Below, piece by piece: positions 45,098 to 52,616 of a DNA stretch of 64,000 nucleotides. This stretch comes from Formosa sp. L2A11 (GTDB lineage Bacteria; Bacteroidota; Bacteroidia; Flavobacteriales; Flavobacteriaceae), in contig NZ_CP047028.1 in NCBI RefSeq assembly GCF_009796865.1, forward strand, positions 2,604,001 to 2,668,000. Reading direction: 5' to 3'. The notes under the pieces were generated by a model, which was given only the letters and a program-made list of their open reading frames with translations, did no database searches and was not told the DNA's origin. Position numbers and translations under genes: made by a program. Numbering within the stretch: the first letter of the stretch is position 1; every line of letters begins with the position of its first letter.

Positions 45098-45137
45098 TTT
45101 TTTTAGTTTTATATCTTAATATTTGTATTTTAAAAGG

Positions 45138-45154
45138 ACTTTGAATTTCAAAGT
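45138..45154 (-). promoter_or_regulatory. Operator palindrome upstream of creD
   Basis: ACTTTGAATTTCAAAGT, a perfect 7-bp-arm palindrome 40 nt upstream of the creD ATG. Nearly the same 17-mer occurs at 46118-46134 before the first gene of the same cluster, which also encodes a winged-helix regulator. Confidence 0.7.
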
Positions 45155-45174
45155 ATATAGATAAATAAAAAAAG

Positions 45175-45471
45175 CTAAGTGTTCTTAATTAACTTTTCTA
45201 GGGCATTAATATGTTTCTTAAATTCGGCTTTACCAAGCAGGGTAGAGGCATATTTTGTATTTGGTTTTCTTCCAATAAATTGTTTTTCAACAGTAATAAA
45301 TTCAACTTTTTCTAAAGCCTTTAAATGGCTAGCTAAGTTACCATCTGTACAGCCTAATAACTCTTTTAGTGTTTTAAAATCTGCATACTCATTTACCATT
45401 AAAACCGACATAATTCCTAGTCGTATTCTATGGTCAAAAGCCTTGTTTATATTTAAAATAATGTTTTTCAC
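45175..45471 (-). CDS. Winged-helix transcriptional regulator (HTH_34 type)
   Basis: A 98-residue MarR/ArsR-like single-domain regulator. It has LGIMSVLMVNEYADFKTLKELLGCTDGNLASHLKALEKVEFITVEK as consecutive helix-turn-helix and wing segments (about 17-62), followed by a short dimerisation helix ending HINALEKLIKNT. This small winged-helix type is commonly encoded next to CreD and small membrane proteins in Bacteroidota. It lies 28 bp after the membrane-protein gene and is likely the protein that binds the ACTTTGAAnnnCAAAGT operators flanking it. Confidence 0.9.
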   Translation of the reverse strand: MKNIILNINKAFDHRIRLGIMSVLMVNEYADFKTLKELLGCTDGNLASHLKALEKVEFITVEKQFIGRKPNTKYASTLLGKAEFKKHINALEKLIKNT

Positions 45472-45499
45472 AATACGTAGATTACTTTATAAGCGCCTA

Positions 45500-46108
45500 T
45501 TATTTTCTTTCATATTTAAAGTACATAAAAATACCGTAAATAATATGCATAAACCCAAAACCAATTACCCAAAACCAAAAACCTAAACCAGGAAATAGCG
45601 CACTAATTAATCCCAAGCTAATTTCTATTAAACCTAAATATTTTACATAACCCAAAGTATGTTTAGACGCATTATATAAGGCTACACCGTAAAATACAAG
45701 CATTAAAGCTCCGGTTTGTCCATATTTTCCTTGACTTAAAATTATTAAGATGTATAAACCACCGGCAATAAGCGGAATTAAAAAACTCGCTAACAAATTT
45801 TTAGTCGTTGTGTTCCAGTAAGACTCTTTGTTTTTATTTGCTCTTTTTGTGGTTAAGAAAATAGAAGTTCCTACACTTAATACCAATACAATAAGTAGGT
45901 CTAATAAAACCAATCTAAAGACTTTTCCATCTAACATCAATGTGCCATAAGAAAAAGAGTGTACTAACCAATAGGCGTAACCTGCGCCAATTAAAGCATA
46001 AATACCTGCTAAAATACCCGATATACCACTTAATGAAATAAATCTGGATGATTTTGTCATTAAGTTTTTAATTTCCGAAATGTCGTTTAAATACTTTTCT
46101 GTGCTCAT
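45500..46108 (-). CDS. Six-helix inner-membrane protein of the CreD cluster
   Basis: A 202-residue membrane protein with about six helices (starting ISLSGISGILAGIYALIGAGYAYW) and a soluble N-terminal stretch MSTEKYLNDISEIKNLMTKS. I know no biochemical function for the family. It heads a cluster with the winged-helix regulator and CreD, and the operator copy ACTTTGAAATACAAAGT lies 9 nt upstream of its ATG, so it is probably controlled by that regulator. Confidence 0.82.
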   Translation of the reverse strand: MSTEKYLNDISEIKNLMTKSSRFISLSGISGILAGIYALIGAGYAYWLVHSFSYGTLMLDGKVFRLVLLDLLIVLVLSVGTSIFLTTKRANKNKESYWNTTTKNLLASFLIPLIAGGLYILIILSQGKYGQTGALMLVFYGVALYNASKHTLGYVKYLGLIEISLGLISALFPGLGFWFWVIGFGFMHIIYGIFMYFKYERK

Positions 46109-46117
46109 TTATAAAGA

Positions 46118-46134
46118 ACTTTGAAATACAAAGT
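46118..46134 (-). promoter_or_regulatory. Operator palindrome upstream of the CreD-cluster operon
   Basis: ACTTTGAAATACAAAGT, arms ACTTTG/CAAAGT. It is the second copy of the 17-bp motif seen at 45138-45154. The outer arm overlaps a -7-like TTACTTTG on the minus strand, a position suited to repression. Confidence 0.7.
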
Positions 46135-46180
46135 AAGTAAATATAAATGTATTGCACAACTAAATTTTTAAAAAGTATTT

Positions 46181-46266
46181 GGGCGTTACCTAAAGGTCGG
46201 GCTTTACATTATATCTTTTTATTTCGAAAAGAAAATAAAAAGGATGCCATTTCAATCCCTAACGCA
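46181..46266. repeat. Widespread flavobacterial intergenic repeat, attC-like hairpin
   Basis: The segment opens GGGCGTTACC, contains GGTCGGGCTTTACATTATAT, then ATCTTTTTATTT and AAATAAAAAGGAT as internal arms, and closes TCAATCCCTAACGC. The outer ends GCGTTA/TAACGC are inverted repeats. From memory, this sequence type recurs in intergenic DNA of many flavobacteria. It overlaps a 66-codon frame that is best regarded as spurious. The structure (short inverted ends, long internal hairpin) resembles an attC recombination site or a MITE; which it is cannot be settled here. Confidence 0.55.
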
Positions 46267-46384
46267 AAAAGAAGCTCAAAAATATATTTTCATGTAATTA
46301 AAAAGTTTACAAACACAATTATAGTTAATATTGGTTTTAGTCCTTAAATAAAGTAACGCTGTTAAATTAAAGTTTCCTATTTTT

Positions 46385-46411
46385 AATGCTGTATTTACGT
46401 TATACAGCATT
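46385..46411 (+). promoter_or_regulatory. Perfect 10-bp inverted repeat just before the gene at 46418
   Basis: AATGCTGTAT (46385-46394) and ATACAGCATT (46402-46411) flank a 7-nt spacer; only 6 nt separate the repeat from the ATG. There is no T-run, so it is more likely an operator or a hairpin covering the translation start than a terminator. Confidence 0.5.
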
Positions 46412-46417
46412 ATCTAA

Positions 46418-47077
46418 ATGAAAATATACTCAGTAAAATATAAAGACACGTTTGGATCTTTAAACACTAAAATCTATTCAGACGGTAGTATCTTAAATCT
46501 TACATTAAGAGGTGTTCACTTTAAAGGATATGATTTTGAAGCGCTTGAAGGCATTGTCGATAAAAGTAAATTCGAATATGCCGTGTATGACAATGGAGTA
46601 GGAGTTCTAACCAACTTTGAATTAACTACAGAAATGCCAATTGATATTCTGGATAATGGAATAGTAAAAACAGAAAACCTTATAGCATATATTGCAACAG
46701 GAAGTAATAAGAGTAGTGTCCGGTTAACATTAAAAACTGAACACGGCATATTTTTAAACAAAGTAGAATACGATTCTTTTGAAGATGCTATTCTTAATAT
46801 TCAAAATCAATTACCAGAAAACGTAAAAATTAAAACCTGCTTAAGCTGTAAATATTCTAATTATCATCCTGTAGGAAATGGTATGTTTGGAGGATTAAAT
46901 TGTTTTAAAAACGTAAAAGAAGATCTAGAACAGGTGTGTAATAAAAGTGATTTAATGCATTTATGGGACAAAGGTTTAGAAGAAAATAAAACCTTTAATG
47001 TTCAAGAAACAAATGTTTGTAGTTCCCATAAGTTTGTAACTAAAAATAACTGGGTTTATAAAAATTGGACCTCATAA
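46418..47077 (+). CDS. Uncharacterised protein with a cysteine motif (possibly DUF6304-like)
   Basis: A 219-residue soluble protein without signal peptide. The N-terminal half is strand-rich (YSVKYKDTFGSLNTKIYSDG, LTLRGVHFKGYDFEALEG). The C-terminal part carries KTCLSCKYSNYHPVGNGMFG followed by LNCFKN, VCNK and NVCSSH, five or six cysteines likely to bind a metal. The cysteine block resembles DUF6304 as I recall it, but the match is uncertain. It appears monocistronic and is preceded by a perfect inverted repeat. Function unknown. Confidence 0.75.
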   Translation: MKIYSVKYKDTFGSLNTKIYSDGSILNLTLRGVHFKGYDFEALEGIVDKSKFEYAVYDNGVGVLTNFELTTEMPIDILDNGIVKTENLIAYIATGSNKSSVRLTLKTEHGIFLNKVEYDSFEDAILNIQNQLPENVKIKTCLSCKYSNYHPVGNGMFGGLNCFKNVKEDLEQVCNKSDLMHLWDKGLEENKTFNVQETNVCSSHKFVTKNNWVYKNWTS

Positions 47078-47244
47078 TTAAGTCTAATTTTAGTTACTTA
47101 TTGTGGTTTAGGCGTTAATAAAGTCTGCTAAACGTTTTAATTAGTTCCGTAAATAATATTAAGTTACGAGTATATAATCTGTCAGTTTTAAACTAATTCT
47201 AATTTAATATTCGCTCATAATTTCAAGAATTCACAACTCTTTTT

Positions 47245-47288
47245 TTTGTATAAATTCAAATTAGTTTTACATTTGTATCGTGAACGAT
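47245..47288 (+). promoter_or_regulatory. Canonical Bacteroidota promoter with palindrome at the start site
   Basis: TTTG at 47245-47248, exactly 19 nt, then TACATTTG at 47268-47275: the textbook -33/-7 pair. A palindrome ATCGTGAACGAT (47277-47288) covers the expected transcription start, and another ACGAT follows at 47299-47303. The position suits a repressor such as the OhrR/MarR protein encoded by the third gene. The promoter also shows that the GTG at 47280 cannot be the start codon. Confidence 0.75.
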
Positions 47289-47303
47289 TTAATCTTAAAC
47301 GAT

Positions 47304-47741
47304 ATGAATAATACTCAAACAAAAACAACCTTAATTCAAAATATTTTTAGAATTCTACTAGGAGCTTTTATGCTTTATGCAGGAATTGGACATTTAACTT
47401 TTTTACGTACAGAATTTCAATCGCAAGTACCAACTTGGATCGCCACAAATACAACTTTTATGGACTTTATTGTTCTGGCTTCTGGTGTGTTAGAAATTAC
47501 ATTTGGTGCACTTATGGTGCTTGGAGGAAAATTAAAAGTTAAAACAGGAATTGCCTTAGCTATGTTTTACGTCTTAATTTTTCCAGGAAACATTAACCAA
47601 TATGTAAACCAAATAGATGCTTTTGGATTGAATACGGACACTAAAAGGTTAATCAGATTGTTTTTTCAACCGGTATTAGTGCTTTGGGCGTTATGGTCTA
47701 CACAAGCGCTCTCATTTTTAAGAACTAAATTTAAAAAGTAA
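47304..47741 (+). CDS. DoxX-like membrane protein
   Basis: A 145-residue protein from the ATG at 47304, chosen because the upstream GTG at 47280 falls at or before the predicted transcription start. It has four hydrophobic helices, opening [21 protein letters not shown] and continuing [21 protein letters not shown], typical of DoxX-like proteins. It is the first gene of a three-gene operon with glutathione peroxidase and an OhrR-like repressor, so a role in peroxide or thiol stress at the membrane is likely. Confidence 0.85.
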   Translation: MNNTQTKTTLIQNIFRILLGAFMLYAGIGHLTFLRTEFQSQVPTWIATNTTFMDFIVLASGVLEITFGALMVLGGKLKVKTGIALAMFYVLIFPGNINQYVNQIDAFGLNTDTKRLIRLFFQPVLVLWALWSTQALSFLRTKFKK

Positions 47742-47743
47742 AT

Positions 47744-48226
47744 ATGGAAACCTCAATATATGATTTTTCTGCGACTAAACTGAATGGTCAAAAATTAGAT
47801 TTAAGCGAATACAAAGGAAAAACAATTGTAGTGGTAAATACTGCTAGTAAGTGCGGTCTTACTCCACAATACGAAGGATTAGAAAACCTTTATAATACGT
47901 ATAAAGATCAAGGATTAGTTGTTTTAGGTTTTCCATGCAATCAATTCGGACATCAAGAAAAAGGAACATCTCAAGATATTCAAGAATTTTGTCAGTTAAA
48001 TTATGGTGTTAGTTTCCCTATGTTCGAAAAAATTGAGGTAAACGGTAAAAATACACATCCTATTTATAACTATTTAAAATCAAAATGCTCTGGAGGATTG
48101 CTAGGAAGCGTTATTAAATGGAATTTTACCAAATTTGTAATCGATAAAAACGGAACACCTATAAAACGTTTTGCTCCAACAACTAAGCCAGAAAAAATGG
48201 AAGCATTTATAAAAAAAATACTGTAA
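47744..48226 (+). CDS. Glutathione peroxidase-type thiol peroxidase
   Basis: A 160-residue enzyme of normal length. The catalytic Cys37 lies in [15 protein letters not shown], the Gln67 in [11 protein letters not shown] and the Trp in [11 protein letters not shown]; the selenocysteine position is Cys. Bacterial members usually use thioredoxin to reduce peroxides. It starts 2 bp after the DoxX-like gene and is followed by the OhrR-like repressor gene. Confidence 0.93.
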   Translation: METSIYDFSATKLNGQKLDLSEYKGKTIVVVNTASKCGLTPQYEGLENLYNTYKDQGLVVLGFPCNQFGHQEKGTSQDIQEFCQLNYGVSFPMFEKIEVNGKNTHPIYNYLKSKCSGGLLGSVIKWNFTKFVIDKNGTPIKRFAPTTKPEKMEAFIKKIL

Positions 48227-48228
48227 AT

Positions 48229-48678
48229 ATGGAAGACGTGTCAAGTCAACTTAAATTAGAAAATCAAATATGTTTTCCTTTATACGCTGTATCTAGGCTG
48301 GTTATTCAACAATATAAACCTTTACTAGACGAGTTAAATGTAACATATCCTCAATATTTAGTTTTATTGGTGCTTTGGGAACGCGAAAAAGTTTCTGTAA
48401 AAGACATTTCTGAAAAACTATTATTAGAGACTAATACGTTAACTCCGCTTTTAAAACGCATGGAAAGTAATGGTTTAATACATCGAAACCGCTCTAAAAC
48501 AGATGAAAGAGTCGTAATTATTTCATTAACACCAGAAGGAAAAGATTTACAAGCTCAGGCAAAAGACATTCCCAAAGCACTTATTAATAATCTAGATTGT
48601 TTTTCTATAGAAAAAGATGAGATTTTGGTTTTAAAAAAAATATTAGACGGCATTCTAGAGAAAACAAAAAACAGTTAA
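48229..48678 (+). CDS. OhrR/MarR-family peroxide-sensing repressor
   Basis: A 149-residue MarR-family protein. The redox-active Cys15 in ENQICFPLYAVSRLVI and the LNVTYPQYLVLLVLWE helix are those of OhrR, which senses organic hydroperoxides by cysteine oxidation. The winged helix includes VSVKDISEKLLLETNTLTPLL and a DERVVIISLT wing. It is co-transcribed with glutathione peroxidase (2-bp gap) and probably represses the operon at the ATCGTGAACGAT palindrome at 47277-47288. Confidence 0.9.
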   Translation: MEDVSSQLKLENQICFPLYAVSRLVIQQYKPLLDELNVTYPQYLVLLVLWEREKVSVKDISEKLLLETNTLTPLLKRMESNGLIHRNRSKTDERVVIISLTPEGKDLQAQAKDIPKALINNLDCFSIEKDEILVLKKILDGILEKTKNS

Positions 48679-48796
48679 ACTTTTACCTATTATAAATCAT
48701 AATCTTATTAATATAATCACAATAAAAAGCATCATATTTTGTGAGTCTAATATAGATTGGTTACCTTTTCTGCTAATTAATTAAAACCTCGACGTT

Positions 48797-50338
48797 ATGT
48801 CTGCCATAGAAATGAATTCAGAGATTAATATGAAATTAATTATCTCTGGTTTACTCGTCTTTTTTGCTATTATTTTCTTTGTAGACTTACAACCCGGAAA
48901 ACCAGAAGTAACATACACTGCAGCCATTGCATTTCTTATGGCATTTTGGTGGGTTACAGAAGCTTTACCAATCGGGATTACTTCATTTCTGCCCATAATA
49001 CTGTTTCCAACACTTGGTGTTTTAGACGGAAAAGACATTTCAGATGCTTACATTAATTATGTTATTTTTCTATTTATTGGTGGTTTTGTTATGGCTTTGG
49101 CCATGGAGAAATGGGATCTCCATAAACGTATGGCTTTAAAAATATTATCTATAGTAGGCGGAAGTCCGTTTAGAATTATGCTCGGGTTTATGTTGGCATC
49201 TTCGTTTTTATCTATGTGGATGTCTAATACAGCCACAGCTATGATGATGCTTCCTATTGCATTTTCAGTAACTTCTGCTTTAGAAGAAGTGTATGGAGAA
49301 GGTAAAATAAGTTCGTTTGCAGCAGGTTTATTGTTGTCTATAGCGCATGCGTGTTCTATAGGTGGAATCGCTACGTTGGTTGGAACACCTCCCAATTTAT
49401 CATTTCTAAGAATTTTTGAAATTATTTATCCCGATGCTCCAGAGATTTCATTCGGACAATGGATTACGTTTGCGTTTCCTATTACAGTCATGATTTTTCT
49501 GTTTTCACTCTTTTTATTGTATTTCACCTATCGTCCAAAAGGAGAAATTGAAGCTTTAGATTCTTCTTTTTTCAAAGATAAATATGAAGCTTTAGGCGCT
49601 ATTAGTCCAGAGCAAAAACGTGTATTTGTTTTATTTACAGCTTTAGCATTGTTGTGGGTGTTTAGATCTAATCTTAATTTAGGTTTTATAACAGTTCCTG
49701 GATGGAGTACAATCTTTAAAAATCCTAAGTTTTTAAACGATGGAACAGTCGCTATTTTTGTAGCCATGTTACTGTTTATTGTCCCTTCAAGTAAAAAGAA
49801 AGAAGCCTTAGTAGATTGGAAAATTATGGTAAAATTACCTTGGCATATTGTGTTTTTATTTGGTGGTGGTTTTGCCTTAGCAAAAGGATTTATAGACTCT
49901 GGATTGTCTAGTTATGTTGGCGGACTTTTAGGCTCAACAAAAGGCATGTCTTCAATGAATTTAGTAGGAACTTTAACTGCTTTAATGTCTGTGCTTACAG
50001 AGTTTACCTCCAACACAGCCACTACAGAAATGCTTTTACCTATAGTTTCTGGATTAGCATCAGAGATAAAAGTGAACCCGTTATTAATTATGATTCCGGT
50101 AACCTTAGCAGCGTCTATGGCATTTATGTTACCTATTGCAACGCCTCCAAACGCCATTGTTTTTGGAACAGGGAAACTAAAAATGATACAGATGATAAAA
50201 ACAGGAATCATTTTAGATATTTTTGCAACCATTATTATTGTGTTAATGACACTTTTTTGGGGAACTATTATATTTCATATAGATCCTAGTGTTTTCCCAG
50301 AATGGGCAGATCATGCAGTCAAAGTAATTCAGCATTAA
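48797..50338 (+). CDS. DASS-family (SLC13) sodium/dicarboxylate symporter
   Basis: A 513-residue transporter with about 11-12 helices and two inverted repeats. Each repeat carries the hairpin with the SNT signature: MWMSNTATAMMMLPIAFSV (first) and EFTSNTATTEMLLPIVSGL (second), the sodium- and dicarboxylate-binding motifs. It also has IGGIATLVGTPPNLSFL and FMLPIATPPNAIVFGTG. It would import succinate, malate or fumarate with sodium. The first of three possible Met starts is used; the later two would remove a few N-terminal residues. Confidence 0.92.
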   Translation: MSAIEMNSEINMKLIISGLLVFFAIIFFVDLQPGKPEVTYTAAIAFLMAFWWVTEALPIGITSFLPIILFPTLGVLDGKDISDAYINYVIFLFIGGFVMALAMEKWDLHKRMALKILSIVGGSPFRIMLGFMLASSFLSMWMSNTATAMMMLPIAFSVTSALEEVYGEGKISSFAAGLLLSIAHACSIGGIATLVGTPPNLSFLRIFEIIYPDAPEISFGQWITFAFPITVMIFLFSLFLLYFTYRPKGEIEALDSSFFKDKYEALGAISPEQKRVFVLFTALALLWVFRSNLNLGFITVPGWSTIFKNPKFLNDGTVAIFVAMLLFIVPSSKKKEALVDWKIMVKLPWHIVFLFGGGFALAKGFIDSGLSSYVGGLLGSTKGMSSMNLVGTLTALMSVLTEFTSNTATTEMLLPIVSGLASEIKVNPLLIMIPVTLAASMAFMLPIATPPNAIVFGTGKLKMIQMIKTGIILDIFATIIIVLMTLFWGTIIFHIDPSVFPEWADHAVKVIQH

Positions 50339-50408
50339 ATAGTAATTTAAAGAAGGTTCTATAGTTTTTATTAGTGTACAAATCTAAATCATTTAACATC
50401 TTTGTAGC

Positions 50409-50981
50409 ATGCATACATCTATCGCGAAACACATACAAAATCATATCCATCCAAGTGCGATCGATATGCAAAAAATCTTTTCTATTTTAAATGAGGTATC
50501 TGTATCTAAAGGCGCCTTTTTATTAAAACCAGGAACCCGTGTTAAGCACGAGTATTTTGTTGTAAAAGGGTGCTTAAAGGCTTATTATATGGATGGAAAA
50601 GGAAGTAAACACATCTTGCAATTTGCTGTAGAAAACTGGTGGATTGGCGATTTTGAAGCCTTTTATAATCAGGGCAATTCAAATTTATATATTGAGGCTA
50701 TAGAAGATGCGCAATTGTTATCTATTAATCACGACGCGCTTCAAGTATTATATGAAGATGCTCCCATTTTCGAACGTTATTTCAGAATTTTAATTACAAA
50801 AGCATTTATTTCTCAGCAGAAACGTATTTTATCTACACAAGAAAAGCACACACAAGAACGTTATCTCGATTTTTGTAAATCGTACCCGAGTATAGAGAAT
50901 AGAGTTGCGAATTACGATATTGCAAATTATTTAGGTGTGACTCCAGAAAATTTAAGTCGTGTTAGAAAAACTTTAAAATAG
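50409..50981 (+). CDS. Crp/FNR-family transcriptional regulator
   Basis: A 190-residue regulator with a cyclic-nucleotide-binding-like barrel (about 25-115, including KHEYFVVKGCLKAYYM) and a C-terminal winged helix. The recognition helix VTPENLSRVRKTLK has the ExxSR signature of FNR-type readers of TTGAT half-sites. It has no N-terminal cysteine cluster. A perfect box of that type lies 15 bp downstream of its stop and in front of the OYE-OsmC-ADH genes, which are therefore its probable targets. It is paralogous to the ribB-linked regulator at 12357. Confidence 0.9.
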   Translation: MHTSIAKHIQNHIHPSAIDMQKIFSILNEVSVSKGAFLLKPGTRVKHEYFVVKGCLKAYYMDGKGSKHILQFAVENWWIGDFEAFYNQGNSNLYIEAIEDAQLLSINHDALQVLYEDAPIFERYFRILITKAFISQQKRILSTQEKHTQERYLDFCKSYPSIENRVANYDIANYLGVTPENLSRVRKTLK

Positions 50982-50996
50982 TTAAATCTATCCCAA

Positions 50997-51040
50997 TTGA
51001 TATAGGTCAATGAGATTAGCTATGCTGTATTGTAAATTTG
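50997..51040 (+). promoter_or_regulatory. Class-II-like Crp/FNR box plus -7 element of the OYE operon
   Basis: TTGATATAGGTCAA at 50997-51010 matches TTGAY-N4-RTCAA perfectly and is followed by TAAATTTG at 51033-51040. Centre-to-element distance is 29.5 nt, identical to the ribB promoter at 11633-11676. Expected box position is about -43, with no TTTG at -33, as for an activator-dependent promoter. Confidence 0.75.
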
Positions 51041-51069
51041 TTTCAATAACAATTTAAAAAATCACAGCT

Positions 51070-52164
51070 ATGAGTAATCAAAATCTTTTAAAACCATATC
51101 ATAAAAATATAAACCTTAAAAACAGAATCGTTATGGCACCAATGACGCGTAGTCGTGCCGATAATGAAGCTAAGGTTGCAACAGACGAATTACAGGGCTT
51201 GTATTACGAACAACGTGCTTCTGCAGGTTTAATTATTACAGAAGGCTCTCAAGTTTCTAAACAAGCAGTAGGTTATATTAATACGCCTGGAATTTATTCT
51301 GAAGCGCAAGTAGAAGGTTGGAAAAAAGTAACCAAACGTGTACACGATAAAGGCGGAACTATTTTTATTCAATTATGGCATGTTGGACGTATATCTCATC
51401 CCGATTTTCATAATGGAGAATTACCGGTTTCAGCTTCAGCTATAAATCCGCATGCTAAATCATTCACGCCAGAAGGTTTTAAAGAAACTGTAACGCCTAA
51501 AGCGATGACGATTGCAGACATTAAGCAAACAGTTACAGATTTTAAAAATGCTGCAGCAAATGCAGTAAAAGCAGGGTTTGATGGTCTCGAAATTCATTCC
51601 TCTAACGGGTATTTATTTCAGCAATTTTTTAACGCATGTTCTAATACCAGAACAGATGAATATGGTGGGAGTATAGAAAACAGAAGCCGTTTCTTCTTTG
51701 AAGTTTTAGATGCTATTAAAACAGTAATACCACAAGAAAAAGTTGGTGTGCGTTTTAATCCGTCTTTACACGGCATGTTTGGTATTACAATAGATGAAGA
51801 AACCATTCCAACATTCGAATATATCATTGAAAAATTAAACGACTACAACTTAGCCTATGTACATTTATCAGAACCGTTTACAGATGTATCTGATGTACCG
51901 TTTGCAGTGACAAATATAGCTAAACATTTCCGACCATTATATAAAGGAACGTTAATGATAAACAACGTATCTGATAAAGAGACCGGAAATAAAGTATTGG
52001 AAGATGGCGATGCCGATTTAGTGGCTTACGGTAAGTTGTTTATTTCGAATCCCGATTTAGTAGCGCGATTTGAAAACAATTTGGAGTTAGCCGAATGGGA
52101 TCAAGATACCTTCTATACACAAGGAGAAAAAGGATATACAGATTATCCTAATGCCTCTAAATAG
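51070..52164 (+). CDS. Old-yellow-enzyme family alkene reductase
   Basis: A 364-residue FMN-dependent ene-reductase of NemA/OYE type. It has RIVMAPMTRSRA near the N-terminus, the substrate/FMN motif IQLWHVGRISHP (about 100), the paired active-site sequence FDGLEIHSSNGYLFQQFF and DEYGGSIENRSRFF, and NVSDKETGNKVLEDGDADLVAYGKLFISNPDL binding the FMN phosphate, in several pieces. It reduces activated C=C bonds, quinones or nitro compounds with NADPH. First gene of an operon with OsmC and a zinc alcohol dehydrogenase, behind a Crp/FNR box. Confidence 0.93.
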   Translation: MSNQNLLKPYHKNINLKNRIVMAPMTRSRADNEAKVATDELQGLYYEQRASAGLIITEGSQVSKQAVGYINTPGIYSEAQVEGWKKVTKRVHDKGGTIFIQLWHVGRISHPDFHNGELPVSASAINPHAKSFTPEGFKETVTPKAMTIADIKQTVTDFKNAAANAVKAGFDGLEIHSSNGYLFQQFFNACSNTRTDEYGGSIENRSRFFFEVLDAIKTVIPQEKVGVRFNPSLHGMFGITIDEETIPTFEYIIEKLNDYNLAYVHLSEPFTDVSDVPFAVTNIAKHFRPLYKGTLMINNVSDKETGNKVLEDGDADLVAYGKLFISNPDLVARFENNLELAEWDQDTFYTQGEKGYTDYPNASK

Positions 52165-52187
52165 TATTAACAATTAAAACAAAACCT

Positions 52188-52613
52188 ATGAAATTTACAA
52201 GACAAGCACATGCAGGATGGAAAGGAAGTGGAAAAGATGGCCAAGGACAGCTTACCACAGGAAGTAAAGTTCTAGATCACACACAATATTCTTTTAAAAC
52301 CCGTTTTGAAGATGGTGAAAAAGGAACCAATCCAGAGGAACTAATTGGTGCAGCTCATGCTGGATGTTTTGCGATGCAATTAAGCTTTTTATTAAACGAA
52401 GCCGATTATACCGCAACAACTTTAGATGTAGATGCATCTGTTAATTTTGAAGATGGCGCCATTACTAAAATCATCTTAAATTTAGTAGGCGATGTACCTA
52501 ATATAGATGCAGAAGAGTTTCAGCAAATAGCACATGAAGCGAAAGCCGTGTGTCCTATTTCAAAACTATTGAACACAGAAATTGAATTAAAAGTAACCTT
52601 AAAAAACATATAA
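52188..52613 (+). CDS. OsmC-family peroxidase
   Basis: A 141-residue protein of the OsmC/Ohr fold with the two reactive cysteines Cys60 (AAHAGCFAMQLS) and Cys122 (KAVCPISKLL) and the conserved Arg in FKTRFEDGEKGTNPEEL. This arrangement matches OsmC more than Ohr. It reduces organic hydroperoxides, probably with lipoyl-type donors. It lies 23 bp behind the OYE gene and 3 bp before the alcohol dehydrogenase gene. Confidence 0.92.
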   Translation: MKFTRQAHAGWKGSGKDGQGQLTTGSKVLDHTQYSFKTRFEDGEKGTNPEELIGAAHAGCFAMQLSFLLNEADYTATTLDVDASVNFEDGAITKIILNLVGDVPNIDAEEFQQIAHEAKAVCPISKLLNTEIELKVTLKNI

Positions 52614-52616
52614 ATT

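Noticed and set aside
46147..46347. A 66-codon plus-strand frame
   Set aside because: It lies over the intergenic palindromic repeat at 46181-46266, has a composition unlike neighbouring genes and no promoter.
47280..47303. GTG start for the DoxX-like gene
   Set aside because: The -7 element ends at 47275, so transcription begins at about 47282, after that codon.
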